Below, in pieces: positions 28,601 through 40,670 of a stretch of DNA of 64,000 nucleotides; within the stretch, counting starts at the first letter, position 1; each line of letters opens with the position of its first letter. The position numbers were made by a program, and so were the translations under genes. The DNA comes from Telopea speciosissima (Eukaryota; Streptophyta; Magnoliopsida; Proteales; Proteaceae), in contig NC_057922.1 in assembly GCF_018873765.1 (NCBI RefSeq), positions 15,575,563 through 15,639,562 of the forward strand. Direction: 5' to 3'. The notes beneath the pieces were generated by a model. The model saw only the letters and a list, made by a program, of their open reading frames with translations, was not told the origin of the DNA and searched no databases.

Positions 28601-30904
28601 CAGGACAATGCAAATTAGAATCAGATAAATATATATGAATATCAATTCCCTACCTAATTCAAATTTATAAACCTAGTTAGTGGGCAAAATGAAAAACCTT
28701 GATTTATACTAAGCAGACATTAAAGATATGGTTCTCATTGTGCATATTGCGCCCAAAAACCAAACTTAAACAATACTTAACCCTATAATAATGTGTCTTT
28801 GTTGAGTTGTATAAAATTATCTATTTTGAGTTTCTTTGTTGAGCTGTGCAAAAAGAGTTGAAAGATATCGATTTGACTTTCTTTCTAATTTTATTTATTT
28901 CAGCAGATTATTTCCATTTAAGCCGAATTATTGAGATCATGTATGAATCAAATGAAACTGAAAAGAAACTGAATAAATTTGAACCGATTCAGTTTGGTTT
29001 CAATTTTGAGGTAATGAGAGTTATTTGGTTTCAGTTTGTACATATTTCATCCTAAACCAATCCGAAATCAAATCAAAAACCCGAATTGAACTGACCCTTG
29101 GGCAGGTATGAAGAATTTGGCAAATATGGGATAGATTTCCAGCTCTTGTTTGTCAGAGAAAAAATAGAGACAATATACTTTGACCATATAACAACGGGAA
29201 GGGTTTCCCATGACACCAGAGTGGGAATAGTGTACCAATGAGACATGTCGGATTGGTTTCGATAGTTGTGGGTAGAGAGAGAGAGAGAGAGAGACTTTAA
29301 AAGAGTTCCTCACTCTAGCGTCATGGAAAACTTCTCCCATGGAACAAAGAGGGAAAATTTCCTTCACCATACGATGAAGGATCAACCACCATCCTAAGGT
29401 CATTAATGTTTTAACTTATCTATCGGAAGAAGACGATGATGCTCCCCACCCTTTGCGCGATACCCTCTCAACATCATCCACACCCATCAATCAAGGGATT
29501 TATGTGGTTAGAGGCAAGGTAAGGTGGCTACATCCATGACAGCAGAATATCCAAGAAAAGCTCCTCCAACCAAAGCAAGATTACAAAGATCAGATGAAAA
29601 GAATTATATGTCATCAAAAAGTATCCTCTACCACACTAGTCGCATCAGATGATCTGGCAACATTATTTCCTTCTTTTGTCCGTTGAGTATAACACATTTC
29701 CATTTCACTACATGCCCCACCTTATGCCCTAATGAGACCTTATAGAATCAATATATATCTCTCTCGCAAAACCAGTGCTCTAAACCCACAGAACCACACA
29801 ACAAAACAATCAAAACCCTAATAAGACACCAAAACTAAATTGACAAAACACACTAAATTACAAGAGTGAGATAGTAGGAAACCAGATTTCAATCACCTTT
29901 AAATCTTTCTAAAAACCCACAAATTCATGGATTCACTCCTTCAGACTCACCCGACCCAGGCTCCATTTTTTTTTGCCATTGCTTATTTCTTTTAGTCAAT
30001 AAAATAACAAATATTAGACTTAAGATCCCCAAGTTTTAATTTTAAACAAAAATTTAAAAATAAAAATGGGAAAATTTTCATACACGACTGCGTGTATGTG
30101 AGAGAGTGGGAATTTCAAAGCATTAATTAATGAATGGGAGTTTATGACTTTTCAAACCCTTTGTGAGAGGAGACACGGTCGTGCATAGTTACACGGCCGC
30201 ATATGAAAACTTTCTCCATAAAAATTCACAAATCTTAAAATAGATAGAGACTTGCAGACGAGAGGAAAGGCGTGCTTCGTTCTCTTCTCTTGTTTTAGTC
30301 GCAAGGGGTAACATGTCAAAAAGGACTTAGGTAATGCATCTGGTTTCGAAAAAAATGTTATCCTAAAATGATCTTGGGAGTGAGAAACATAATTTGCTTT
30401 ACTAAAAAAAAAAGGTGAGAAACATGATTTGAGGTATTTCGTAAAATTCATTTTGGGGTGACTTGGGGACCCGATTCGTTTATTGGGCACAGAAAAGTGA
30501 TTTATGGATACCAATCGGTTTATTCCATATTTCTGATCCCGAATAGAATAAAAAACTGGAAAAATGATATTGGGAGCTTTATCAACGTGGCCTCAATGTC
30601 TATTAAATATGGATTCGTAATACTTGGATTTCACCCGCCAAAATGGATTCTCTCGAAGTTCCCGAAGTGAGCTGTTCAGATTGATTTGTTGCTTGTGATG
30701 CGATCATGCACTGGAAATAAGGTCTATTATATATGAATAATCATTTTTAATCATTAATATAGTAAATTAACTTGGGGTTTGGGAATTCTTGGAGTAATAA
30801 ATAAATGAATAAACTGATAATGCTATATTCCTTCTTCAATTTCATACAAGATGTTCACACTTATAAGATGGAGGTGAAAAAAAGTTGAGCAAAATATTTT
30901 AGAG
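28601..30904. other. Intergenic AT-rich sequence
   Basis: I see no gene. It contains an AG microsatellite at 29276-29294 and short open frames with no domain. Confidence 0.6.
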
Positions 30905-31168
30905 AAAAAGGACTCTGTATGTGAGTGTAGCTCCTACGCCTAGATTCAGTCTCCTATGAAATGAGTTTGGATCATGATTTTGTCGGTCCTTGGGACCCGA
31001 TCTCCACCCAAATGGGATCCACTATGAACCTCGTACGAGGACCCGATATGCACTCTTGAGAAATGACCACCCTGCTTTCATGAAATTCTGCTGAAGTTGA
31101 TGCTTCCATGTGTGTTATTATTGGTCCCATGCTGACGCAGGAATCACACTCCTAAACAGAAAACTCTC
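30905..31168. repeat. Degenerate foldback MITE
   Basis: The left arm (tctgtatgtgagtgtagctcctacgc) and right arm (gacgcaggaatcacactcctaaacag) are imperfect inverted repeats of the same family as 33645-33798. Confidence 0.4.
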
Positions 31169-33644
31169 TCCCTATATTTTATTCAATATATTTGATCCAA
31201 TTTCATTATGCATAGGCTGAAATCAGTTGGAATCGACCCTAATCAGCCATAACCTTAGATACTGGATATGGATCGGTCAATTTGAATCGGACAAAATCAA
31301 GATCCTGCATATCTAACCGTCAGAACAGCCACATCAATGTCTTGATAAGCTTATCAAAGACATTGATAAGCTTACCAAACCAAGGCTATGAGAATGAGTT
31401 TTTCCCTAAAATATTAAGTTCGGGAAATAAATATTATACATTTATCTAAACAATACATATTACTCATTTATGAAAAAAATAAGTATAATAGAATAATGAA
31501 GATATAATTGTCCCTTCTCAATGTAATGATACTTTTATCTTCCATTAAGTATTAATTATATTGCTAAATTAGATACAAAGTGATTTGACACATCAAATCA
31601 GCCAATACAGTTGATACGTAATATTTATGATATATATGATGAGCTCGCTGTTTGACTTGATTAAGCCCCATTTTGTCTTTGCTGTTTTTCTATCATCTAA
31701 AGCATAATAATTTTTTTTTTTATAGGAACAAAAAATATACGAAGAAAATCCTGGTCTACGATCACCCTACGGTTGAGCTGGTCTAAGAAAGTTCTCAAAC
31801 CAATCAGGGACTGAAAAAGATTAAACGATTCAATCCCAAACTCTTTCTAATGAAACCTTCCAAGTTTTTAGAAAAAAATCACGCAGAATTTTTGCTACAT
31901 TGTGAAAATGTTTCATAAACAATATCAATGTCGAAGCTAGGCACTAAAACCCTACCCCCACCACCCCAGTAGCTAAGGAGGGATTTGATTCCAAGGCCTA
32001 ACCAGACCTTTACAAGCTGTGTTGTTGGCACCTTCATTAGATATATGGCAAAATGTGGACCCCACGAAGATGCCCTTCCTGTGTGGGCCGTTTTAGAAAC
32101 CGGTGGCCACAAACTTAACATGTAATAGTTTCCTGAATCATATATGATTCCTTTCAGTAATGTTTTATTCGTTGAAGAAAGCAGAATGAATGCTTCAAAA
32201 TGATAAATGAAACCCGTGAAGAGGGATTGAAGCCGCCTTGAGTGATTAGGTCGTGTTTGGTAGTACATTTACATCTATCTGTCTTTTTTGACATTTAAAC
32301 GATAGTGTTGTGGGGTACAATACCAAACACCAAACATTATTATTTAAAGTTTTTGAAACAATCAAATTGATGATGGAGACCTCATGGAAGAAACCCGGAA
32401 TTATTGAACAAAAGGAGTGAGAAGAGAAGATCACTCTTGTTCCTTGCCCCACATATCCGCCCCTTCAAATCACATTTATAAAAAAAAGATATCTAAGATC
32501 CATCTTGTTGCTTCGCGGACAAATCTGCTCCTCCAAATTAATTTCACTTGACTTTTGAATTTCGGTTTGTTCCGGGTTACCTGAAGAGCACCCTTCGCCC
32601 ATTTAGAAGTAGATTCGATTCATTCGAATCACTGACACAAGGATTTTCAATCATTTGCTCTAACCAGTTAAGCTATCTAAACCACTTTTCTAACGTGTGT
32701 TTTTTTTTCATTGAATAGTGCCCTACCTTACCAAGCAGTGGAGGAACTTGCTAAAGAACCAATAGACGTTTAATTCTTGGCTGGTCCTCATTCAGTCAAG
32801 TGTGTTCACTTAATTTTGTCCGCCCATTCCATGCCGGAGGATATGGGATTCAAACCCATGATACAATCTTCATTTATATAGTCGGCTTAGCAAACCAATG
32901 CCTTAAACCACTCAGCCATACCTCCAAGTTGTTGATCAAAATTTGATGTCTTATGTTTGGCTGTTACTCAGAAGTTTCCAATCAATTGTGTCAACCCTAG
33001 TGTGCTAGCGTGTAGTCGTAGCGTTCTTTTTCCTTTACTTAAAAATATATAATTTTCAGCACAAATCCAATGTAAATTCAATGTAAATAAACCACTCTTA
33101 TACCCAAAAAAAACAATGAAAAATAAACCACTCCAATTCACTTCACGTGAATGCATAGGATTTGATTTTACCCAAAAAAATAAAATCATAGGATTTGATA
33201 ATTTTGTTCTTGTAAATATACTCAGTAACCCCTAATCCAATTCATAGCTTGACTATACATCCCTATAGGCTTTGAAACAAAAAAAAAAAAAAAAAAAAAG
33301 GTCCCTAAAGACTCAATCCACTTTGATATTAGAAATGTTGTGGTTGCAGAGTTGCAGAGTTACAGCAGAATCAATCATAACTCCCTACAACTTTTCAAAA
33401 ACCTTCCAGTTCAGTGTTATCTGACACAATCTATGTGAGACATTTTTATTGTGTAATTCATCAACCATGAAAGTCGCCAAAATTTCCGCCGTGAATCCTT
33501 AGGATTTGACAATGAGAATTGTCCTACTCTAAGTACAACATTATTTATTGGGTAGATCGCTTTCGTATAGTGCCACTGTGGTGGCCACCAATGAAAGGGC
33601 ATTCAGGGTATCAACAAAGATGTCATTTTTTTGTTTTGGGAAAA
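31169..33644. other. Intergenic sequence, no gene seen
   Basis: AT-rich, with a poly-A run near 33280-33299 and repeated gataagctta motifs at 31344-31377. Nothing codes convincingly. Confidence 0.55.
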
Positions 33645-33798
33645 AGTTCTCTGTCAGGAGTGTGATCTACGCCAGCATTCTCATGAGTCTATCTCTCTCC
33701 TCCCTATATGAAAAGACACCTTTGCCCCCTTGCTTTAAGGAGGAGAGAGATAGACACATGGGAGTGCTAACGTAAGCCACACTCCCATACAGAAAACT
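33645..33798. repeat. Foldback MITE
   Basis: Inverted arms gttctctgtcaggagtgtg and its near-complement cacactcccatacagaaaac pair almost end to end, including tatctctctcctcc with ggaggagagagata. Confidence 0.65.
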
Positions 33799-34115
33799 GC
33801 TCCCCTTTTTCTTTTATCTCATGAGGGTTGTGATGATACTTTTATACGTTCTTGGGTTTGAGTACAGGAGCCACACGAGTTGGTAGCGTTCTTTTTTTCT
33901 TATTTATTTTAGGGGGTTAATGAAGGTCATGTCTCTGTCTACACTAGCATGGGCTAATGGGAGCATGTGTGGAGGCATCAACAAGGGTGAAATTTTTACC
34001 TTTCATGGGGGCAAGGTGGTCATTTGCCTCATCTTGTGTCGAGGTGCAAGGGCTACACTCCCGAAAAGTGTCCTTTTCCCCTAAAAAATAATACAAACAA
34101 AATTTTATGAGGGAA

Positions 34116-34294
34116 AATGTTCTTTGTGGGGTGGGGGTGGGTCGAGTGGCACAGGCCACACCCAGACATAGTCGAGGGGCGAATGACCGCTTCACCCCAC
34201 CATATAAGGCAGAATTTTCACCCCCAAGATGCCAGTGCACACGCTCTCATTGGTTGCCGCACACACATGGCCCCTACGCTCCCCCAGAGAACAC
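34116..34294. repeat. MITE, ttctctgtg-type ends
   Basis: Begins aatgttctttgtgggg and ends cccccagagaacact, imperfect inverted termini like those of 34517-34639 and 62028-62151. Confidence 0.5.
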
Positions 34295-34340
34295 TCTCCC
34301 AATTTATAATTACAAATTTACTTTGTCAACCAGCACGCAC

Positions 34341-34342
<2 letters not shown>

Positions 34343-34373
<31 letters not shown>
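34343..34373. repeat. (TA)n microsatellite
   Basis: Uninterrupted alternating A and T for about 30 bp. Confidence 0.9.
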
Positions 34374-34377
<4 letters not shown>

Positions 34378-34516
34378 ATAAGTAAGGGGAGATGTAGGAT
34401 GTGAACCAGGAGATTTGAACTCAAGACCTCCTGATAGCAATGGGCCTTTACGCACCACTAGCTATCAAGTGCACTAGGCACTTGACCACAACACGCACAT
34501 TATAACTTTAGGGAGA

Positions 34517-34639
34517 ATGTTTTCTGTGCCGCAGCGTAGGCTATGCCATGCATATGGACAACCTGTGTAGGGGGCAGGGTGGTCATTGTGTCCACCCCCA
34601 TGTGCTTGGGTGCAGCCTGCGTTGCGGCCCAGAGAACAG
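34517..34639. repeat. MITE related to 62028-62151
   Basis: Starts atgttttctgtgccgcag and ends gttgcggcccagagaacag. It shares ends and interior words (gggtggtcatt, gcagcctgcg) with the MITE in the second inhibitor promoter. Confidence 0.6.
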
Positions 34640-34821
34640 CACCCCATAACTTTATTTGTATTTCATCTCAAAGGGGTTTTCTCTCATGTAATGCTTGAAG
34701 GCTCTTTGTTGATATTTCAAATATCATTCGATGGTGAATCGTTCTTATTAAAGAAGACTGCTTCTCTATGGTGTTCCATTTTGCATAAATATCATTTCAT
34801 TAAGTAAAATGGAAAAAAAAA

Positions 34822-34970
34822 AATTCTATTAGGAACTGTGGTCTATGCCAGCATTCCCATGTGTCAATCTCTCCTCAAAACAATGGATAATTATTTTATA
34901 TGGAAAGGAGAAAAATAGATTGATAGATTCATGAGAGTGCTGGCGGAGCCACGCTACCGGACACAAAACT
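34822..34970. repeat. Foldback MITE
   Basis: The arm tgtggtctatgccagcattc pairs with gagtgctggcggagccacg near the other end. Same family as 33645-33798. Confidence 0.5.
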
Positions 34971-35874
34971 CCTCCCCAATAAATATATATAAGGCAATGC
35001 ATCCCGGTTGTAGGCTTGTAGGTGCCTTCACAGGGTTTGGTGTAATCATCAATTTTTTGTACTTTTGTTTCTTAAGTCTTAACCCTTTCCTATCCACTTT
35101 TTAATGTTTGATGTGATAGCCCTATCCCATCGTTGTTTGTAAATGAGGGTTTTCCCTCTCTTCCCAAAAAAAATTTTGTGGGGTCTATTGGTTGCTATTT
35201 AAGCTTTGTGGAGATATTGCAAATCACCATTGATTTATATGGAAAGTTCTAACCCTAAAATATCGCATTTGTTGTATAAATCAACTAAGTCTATTTGGTG
35301 AAATTTTTGGATGATAAGGAAAAATACTCATTACATGATAATATGATTGAGTTTAGCCATCTAAATTGAAAATTTGCTAACCTAGATGGTTGTCTTCCCA
35401 TCCAAGATTAGAATTGATTTGATGGTTAAGAATATTAGGCAAAAAACACATTAGCTGGTGGACCATATATTTCTTGGATCATATCATAGACTTTGACAAG
35501 TAAACTATAGAAAGGTTGTTCTATCTATTCAATGGTCGATTAGGCAATATCAACATTTCACATGACAAAAACTTATCACTCTACAAATTTTGAGGAAAGG
35601 TTTTTTTTCCCACCGTGCACAGGAAAGAATCGTACAAATGTCAGTGACTGTCAATATTTACGATTGATCAATAATACCTCTATTGTTCCCTTATTTCTTA
35701 TGGACACTACCCAAAGGCCTTTTTATTTCACTTGGCTGTGGTTGAAGGGAAATTTGGTCCATAGGCTTTTGTCAAATTATATGCCAAAATCTTCAAGCAT
35801 ATTCACATGCATCACTGCATCCCTTAAACTACAAGTTAATTTGCCCAAACTCTTCTAAGAAATACTTTTTTTTG

Positions 35875-36240
35875 TTAAGATATAACAACACAATAGATTG
35901 GCAATTTGCAAAAGAAAACAAAGAGAAAGCAAATATACAAGACAATGATTTTACGTGGTTCATCCCCAAGAAGGTATGCTACATCCACAACTGAGCGATA
36001 GTCCAGATCCACTATTTCAATGAAAAAATTATAAACCCTCACACACCATCTCTCAAAGAGATAACCACTATATATAATGTTTTCATGCGTTACAATATAG
36101 AGAAAACCCTTACCAATGAAAGTATAATACTGCCTCCAAAAGCCCATTTGTTCTAGTCCAAGATACAAACCAATCCAGGCAAATAATATATAAAATCGAA
36201 GATCTCGACCAGCATAGGGCAAATAATTTGCACTTTTTTG
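35875..36240 (-). repeat. LTR remnant, copia-like
   Basis: Contains tttacgtggttcatcccc aag and ctacatccacaac, words typical of plant copia LTRs, and a TATA-like stretch. No partner LTR or coding region nearby. Confidence 0.4.
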
Positions 36241-38587
36241 CCATTTTTATGCATTACGAAGGCGAAACAGCCCGTTGAAGAATCAAAAGTACTTTCTAGA
36301 TTAAAACTAAGATTAAACTTCACCAATAACAGTTTTCTATATCCCCCAGTAGATCAAAATTTCCTCCCCTTCTCCCTTAGAATATTAAAAGAATTGAATT
36401 ATCCTTCAATGGCACTTAACCAAAATTATCCCTTCAATTCTAGATCCACTCCCAACTGTATAATGAGATGATCTAATTATGTACTTCTGCAATGCTATTA
36501 GCCATCTACCTGCACATCAAGATAATTTTGATGCTTTGGTGACTCATAACCTTGATGTGAAGCTGTTTCAAGGTCATGAAATGCATCTCTCCATCCTCAT
36601 ATAGCATTTTAATTGATATCCATGTGGGTATTATTAGTTCTTCAATTCTTAGATATACTTCCTAACTACATAATGAAATGAGCTAACTGTGTATTTCATA
36701 GCCATCTAATGCTTATATTTGATGCACGTAGCACTGGTCCCCATTTCCTATTATAATATGTGATTGCGTATTAATTTGTTTATAACTACATAAAGGGAAA
36801 GAAGAAATTAATGCACATGATATAGGTAGTTGAAATTTTATCTTATTTGGGGGTTTAGGCTATATTGGTATATGTATGGATATGATTCTAATTCTCAATT
36901 ATAGGTTACAAATGGCAGACACTATGTACATGTTTCCTCCAATTCCAGGAGTCAATTATCATAATTATGTTACAATTCAAGTCCAATACTCCAATTCTGA
37001 GTTCCAAAGAAGGATTTTTTAAATTGAAAATTGTAATTCCACCAAAGATGGATTTTTGGTTGCAGGGAAAACTAAAGGAAAGAGAAGTGAAACTTTTCAA
37101 ACTTAAAATAGAAATTTTTGTAATCATTATCCAACATGAATATATAACTACTTAAATTTCCTATCATGTATAATAATGATACTTTTAGATGTAATTTTTA
37201 TTTTATTTTTCAAATCCAAGGGATTTAGATGCAAAGAAAAATAAATTTAATAACCAAATATGAAATGATTTGGAATTAATGACATAATCATGAAGGCTTT
37301 AGGGATAATGATTAGATAACTCTCTTTATTAGATTTGAAAATTTCACTTTCCTTTCCTCGCAATCAAACAGTGCCTAAGATATGGTGATGGAGGAATTCA
37401 TTCTCTATGGACATTTCAAAGTTTCAACAAATAAGAGAGAAGGTAACCATTGAGGGGCAGATTGGTGGGTGAATCCTTAAAGGTGGATGAAAAAAAACTT
37501 AATATAGTGGGGACATTGTGGTCATTTCATGAAAAGACAAAAGGCACATTCAAAACTACCCTACTAACTCATTCTCACACGTGAAGCAAGGGGGAAGACA
37601 CTTTTTTGTGGAACTTAACTGATGCTATCTCTTCTTAGTCCTCAATTTTTAAAACTCTATTTTACCAGTTAACAAGCTCAAATTAAAATTTTGAATCTTG
37701 GATCCATTTATTTGTGCACAAAATTTGGGTCAATTCAATGTGTTATGTGATTTATATTTAGGCCGCTTTGATAAGGTTATCAAGGTGATCAAAGCTATCA
37801 AGGTGGATCGTTTTGAAAAGTGTTGCTCTTATTTTATCAAGAGACAAATAGATGATTTTTTTTTTTTTTTTTTGGGGATAACGGATATAGATGAAATTAG
37901 GAGACTGAAAAAATTTCCCTTGCAAAATTAAGAAGTCTACTTCCTAATTCCTATATGCCTATGGTAGGAATTTCTTCTACACACCAACTCTGATTGTCAA
38001 GAAGTACTACATGGTCAATAAAGTAGAGCATCTTGGTCCTTTGTTCACATATCAAGTTTCAGCTTTATAGGTGTTTGTTACGAGTCCAGATCTGCTCCCC
38101 ACTTGGGGATTGTGGGGACAAATTTGAACCCTCCATGGGACGTGATTTTCACAGCTCATGAAGAGTTGGGATCTATCTCCACTACTCCCCATGTGAGTAG
38201 CTGATCCCAACTCATTTGTTACATGATTAAATATTGCTTTGAAAATTATTACAAAAAAAAATAGTATTGCTTTGAAAATCCAAAGCTCAAGAGAGTCACA
38301 CATGACTACATGAGTCATTCAAGTACAATAAGTATGTATATTTAGCCACGTGCAGTGGGAAAGAGATAGACCACAACGTTGGTGTGCGCAGCCTTTTACC
38401 TTTGATTGAATTATATATAAATGTTTCCTAGCTAATGCTTCTATGAGCGCAGGGGCCACGCTCCCCTGGAGAATTCTTGCCCTTCAATTATATCATGTGT
38501 CAAATTCCAAACTATGATCTCCCTATAAATAGTCACAAGATTATTCATAACTGAGTCCCATCGTATTGCCGAATTTAACTCGTCTTT
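36241..38587. other. Intergenic sequence, no gene seen
   Basis: AT-rich DNA. A poly-T run lies at about 37858-37873. Open frames are short and lack recognisable domains. Confidence 0.55.
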
Positions 38588-38735
38588 AGGAGCCTAGCAC
38601 GCTCAGGATGCTGCCAATCATTGGGCTGTGTCGCACATATCTCTAAGAGTGCGTTGAGATATGTGCGACACAGCTCAACTGCTGGATGCCCTTGGCAGCA
38701 CCTCGGCGCTGGGCTCCCTGGAGACGATCCCCCAT
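38588..38735. repeat. GC-rich foldback / hairpin element
   Basis: A 23-bp stem with one mismatch (gctgtgtcgcacatatctc on the left, its complement on the right, about 38625-38678) surrounds a loop of about 12 bases. Outer blocks ggagcctagc and gctgccaa pair with gctgggctcc and ttggcagc, extending the fold to roughly 130 bp with bulges. It is probably a MITE, but the shape would also suit a small-RNA precursor. Confidence 0.55.
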
Positions 38736-40559
38736 CATATTGCCCACCGATAACAGTTGTATTGAAACAAGCATGATCAATCCTCGTGATCCTCCCTTAT
38801 TTAGCATCGTATGATTAATTATGGATTTATTTACAAAAGTACCCTCAGATTCCTTTCTCCTCCTTATCCTTCCCTTACGATTGGTTCAATTTTAGCCATA
38901 GATCGATTTTTTATCCCCTACAATTATGACATCCTTCAATTTTCCTACAATCCCTCATATAGGAGCTGAAATGACCACTTATCCACTATCTGGACACACT
39001 TCGTAAGGTAGTGGGCAAGTGATCATTTCACTCTCATGTGAGGGAAGGTAGGGAATTGATGGGTGTAAGAATTGTAGGTGATAAACCCATAGATCATAGA
39101 TGACCCATTTCCGACATGAGATTCACAAGGGTCTGTACAATTGTGTAATTATAACTGATAATGGAGGGTAGATAACAGTATAGTGGGAAAATCAAATAAT
39201 AGATTTTCTGCTTTCTCTCTCTCTAACTGCATTAACTATCATAGAGCAAACAGACAACAGCAGAAAAGCTGAGACACATAGAGGAGAGGAAAGACTAGAG
39301 AGAGACTACTTAGACTAGAAAGAGAGTAGAGAGAGGGTTCTTCTCTGGAACAGTGCAACGTATTTATATTTCTTTTTCACAAATTTGGTAATTAATTAAT
39401 TATAGTGCAGAGAAGAGAATGAGAGATCGCTCCGGGCGGGAATATGAGCAGCACCATTTGAAAAAAGAAAGCAAAAGCTGAAAAAGTAATTGCAAGACTT
39501 TGTTCTCCAGTCCTTCACATGCTCTTCCCTCTTATTGTTTGAAAATTACAACCCCAGAGGCAAAGGCAACAGAAAATAATTAAAAAAAAAAAATCATTTT
39601 CTATCTTCCTTCATCTGCATTTTGACTGACATTCTGCAGATCTTGCGGAATTTTTTAAAATAATCTTCTGCAACTACCTTATTGTTTCGATTATTTTACT
39701 GGGTTTCCTTCTGATCTTGGGCTTGATTTGTTGCTCAGGCAATGGTTTTTGATTTGAGTCAGCTCTCTTTCATACCATGTATATACCATTTTGTTTTTAT
39801 CTTTTAATTTATGATCTTTCTTCTTCTAGATTTTAGGGAAGTTGGCCTTTTTGTGTTTGAGGGATAGGTTACTTCTGGGATTCTTTTCTGGTGGGTATTC
39901 GCAATTCTGAGTTTTCGACGAGGTAATCTTTCGTTATGGTTGTCTTTGTTTTCCTAATCACCCTCTTCTCTTTATCTCTTCATCGTTTTATTTTTCTGAG
40001 ATTTGATAGTTTCGATTTGATGGGTTGTTCTCATTTTGCATTTTAAGCAATGGGTTGTCAATAATTTTACAGTTCAAAACGAATTATGCTACTGTTTTTA
40101 GAATTGGGTGTTTGAGCGGAACAAGCAACCCTTCTGTTCTGTAGTCTATTGTTATTTAACTTTTTCTCTTTGTTTTTTTTTTTTTTAATATGAAACTTTT
40201 TCATCAGCGTTTGAAAATGATATATTTTTGTCGGAGGTTGAATGGTTTTGTGGAGTAGATTTGAAGCAAAGCTGGAAGAATGATGAGCAGTGTCCCTTTT
40301 TCTCTTCAACTACTGAGACTGCGATTTCTTGGATTAGGGTTTAGTTTTTATTTTTTAGACCTTGGTTCGGTGGTATATACATTCCTTTCTCTATTATCAT
40401 TCGATTCTCCAGTGCGTTTGGTGAATAGGATTTGAGGTTTTGTAGCTTTGTTCTGTTTTGGGTTTAGGTGATTCTTTTATTGAGGAATAGTGGAAATGCA
40501 TTTGCAGATGATGTTTCTGTGAAGTCTTGCGGGGTTTTATTGCATTATTAAATTGAGAG

Positions 40560-40670
40560 ATGGATCGCCGGAGTTGGCTGTGGAGAAGAAAGTCTTCCGA
40601 GAAGAGCCCTGGCGAAACCGAAAGCTCAGGATCAATATCTTCTCATTCAGAAAGATTCTCGGATGATCAG
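40560..40670 (+). CDS. FPP: FPP exon 1
   Basis: 37 codons from ATG at 40560 to a GT donor at 40671. Encodes the basic MDRRSW start and a Ser-rich stretch. Confidence 0.88.

Noticed and set aside
30152-30514. 120-codon minus-strand frame
   Set aside because: No recognisable domain, composition like random AT-rich sequence, no neighbouring exons.
31340-31380. gataagcttatc palindromes as a regulatory site
   Set aside because: Only two short copies in AT-rich intergenic DNA without a nearby gene; likely chance.
34107-34404. Two overlapping frames ending in YIYIYIYI
   Set aside because: They are created by a MITE and a TA microsatellite.
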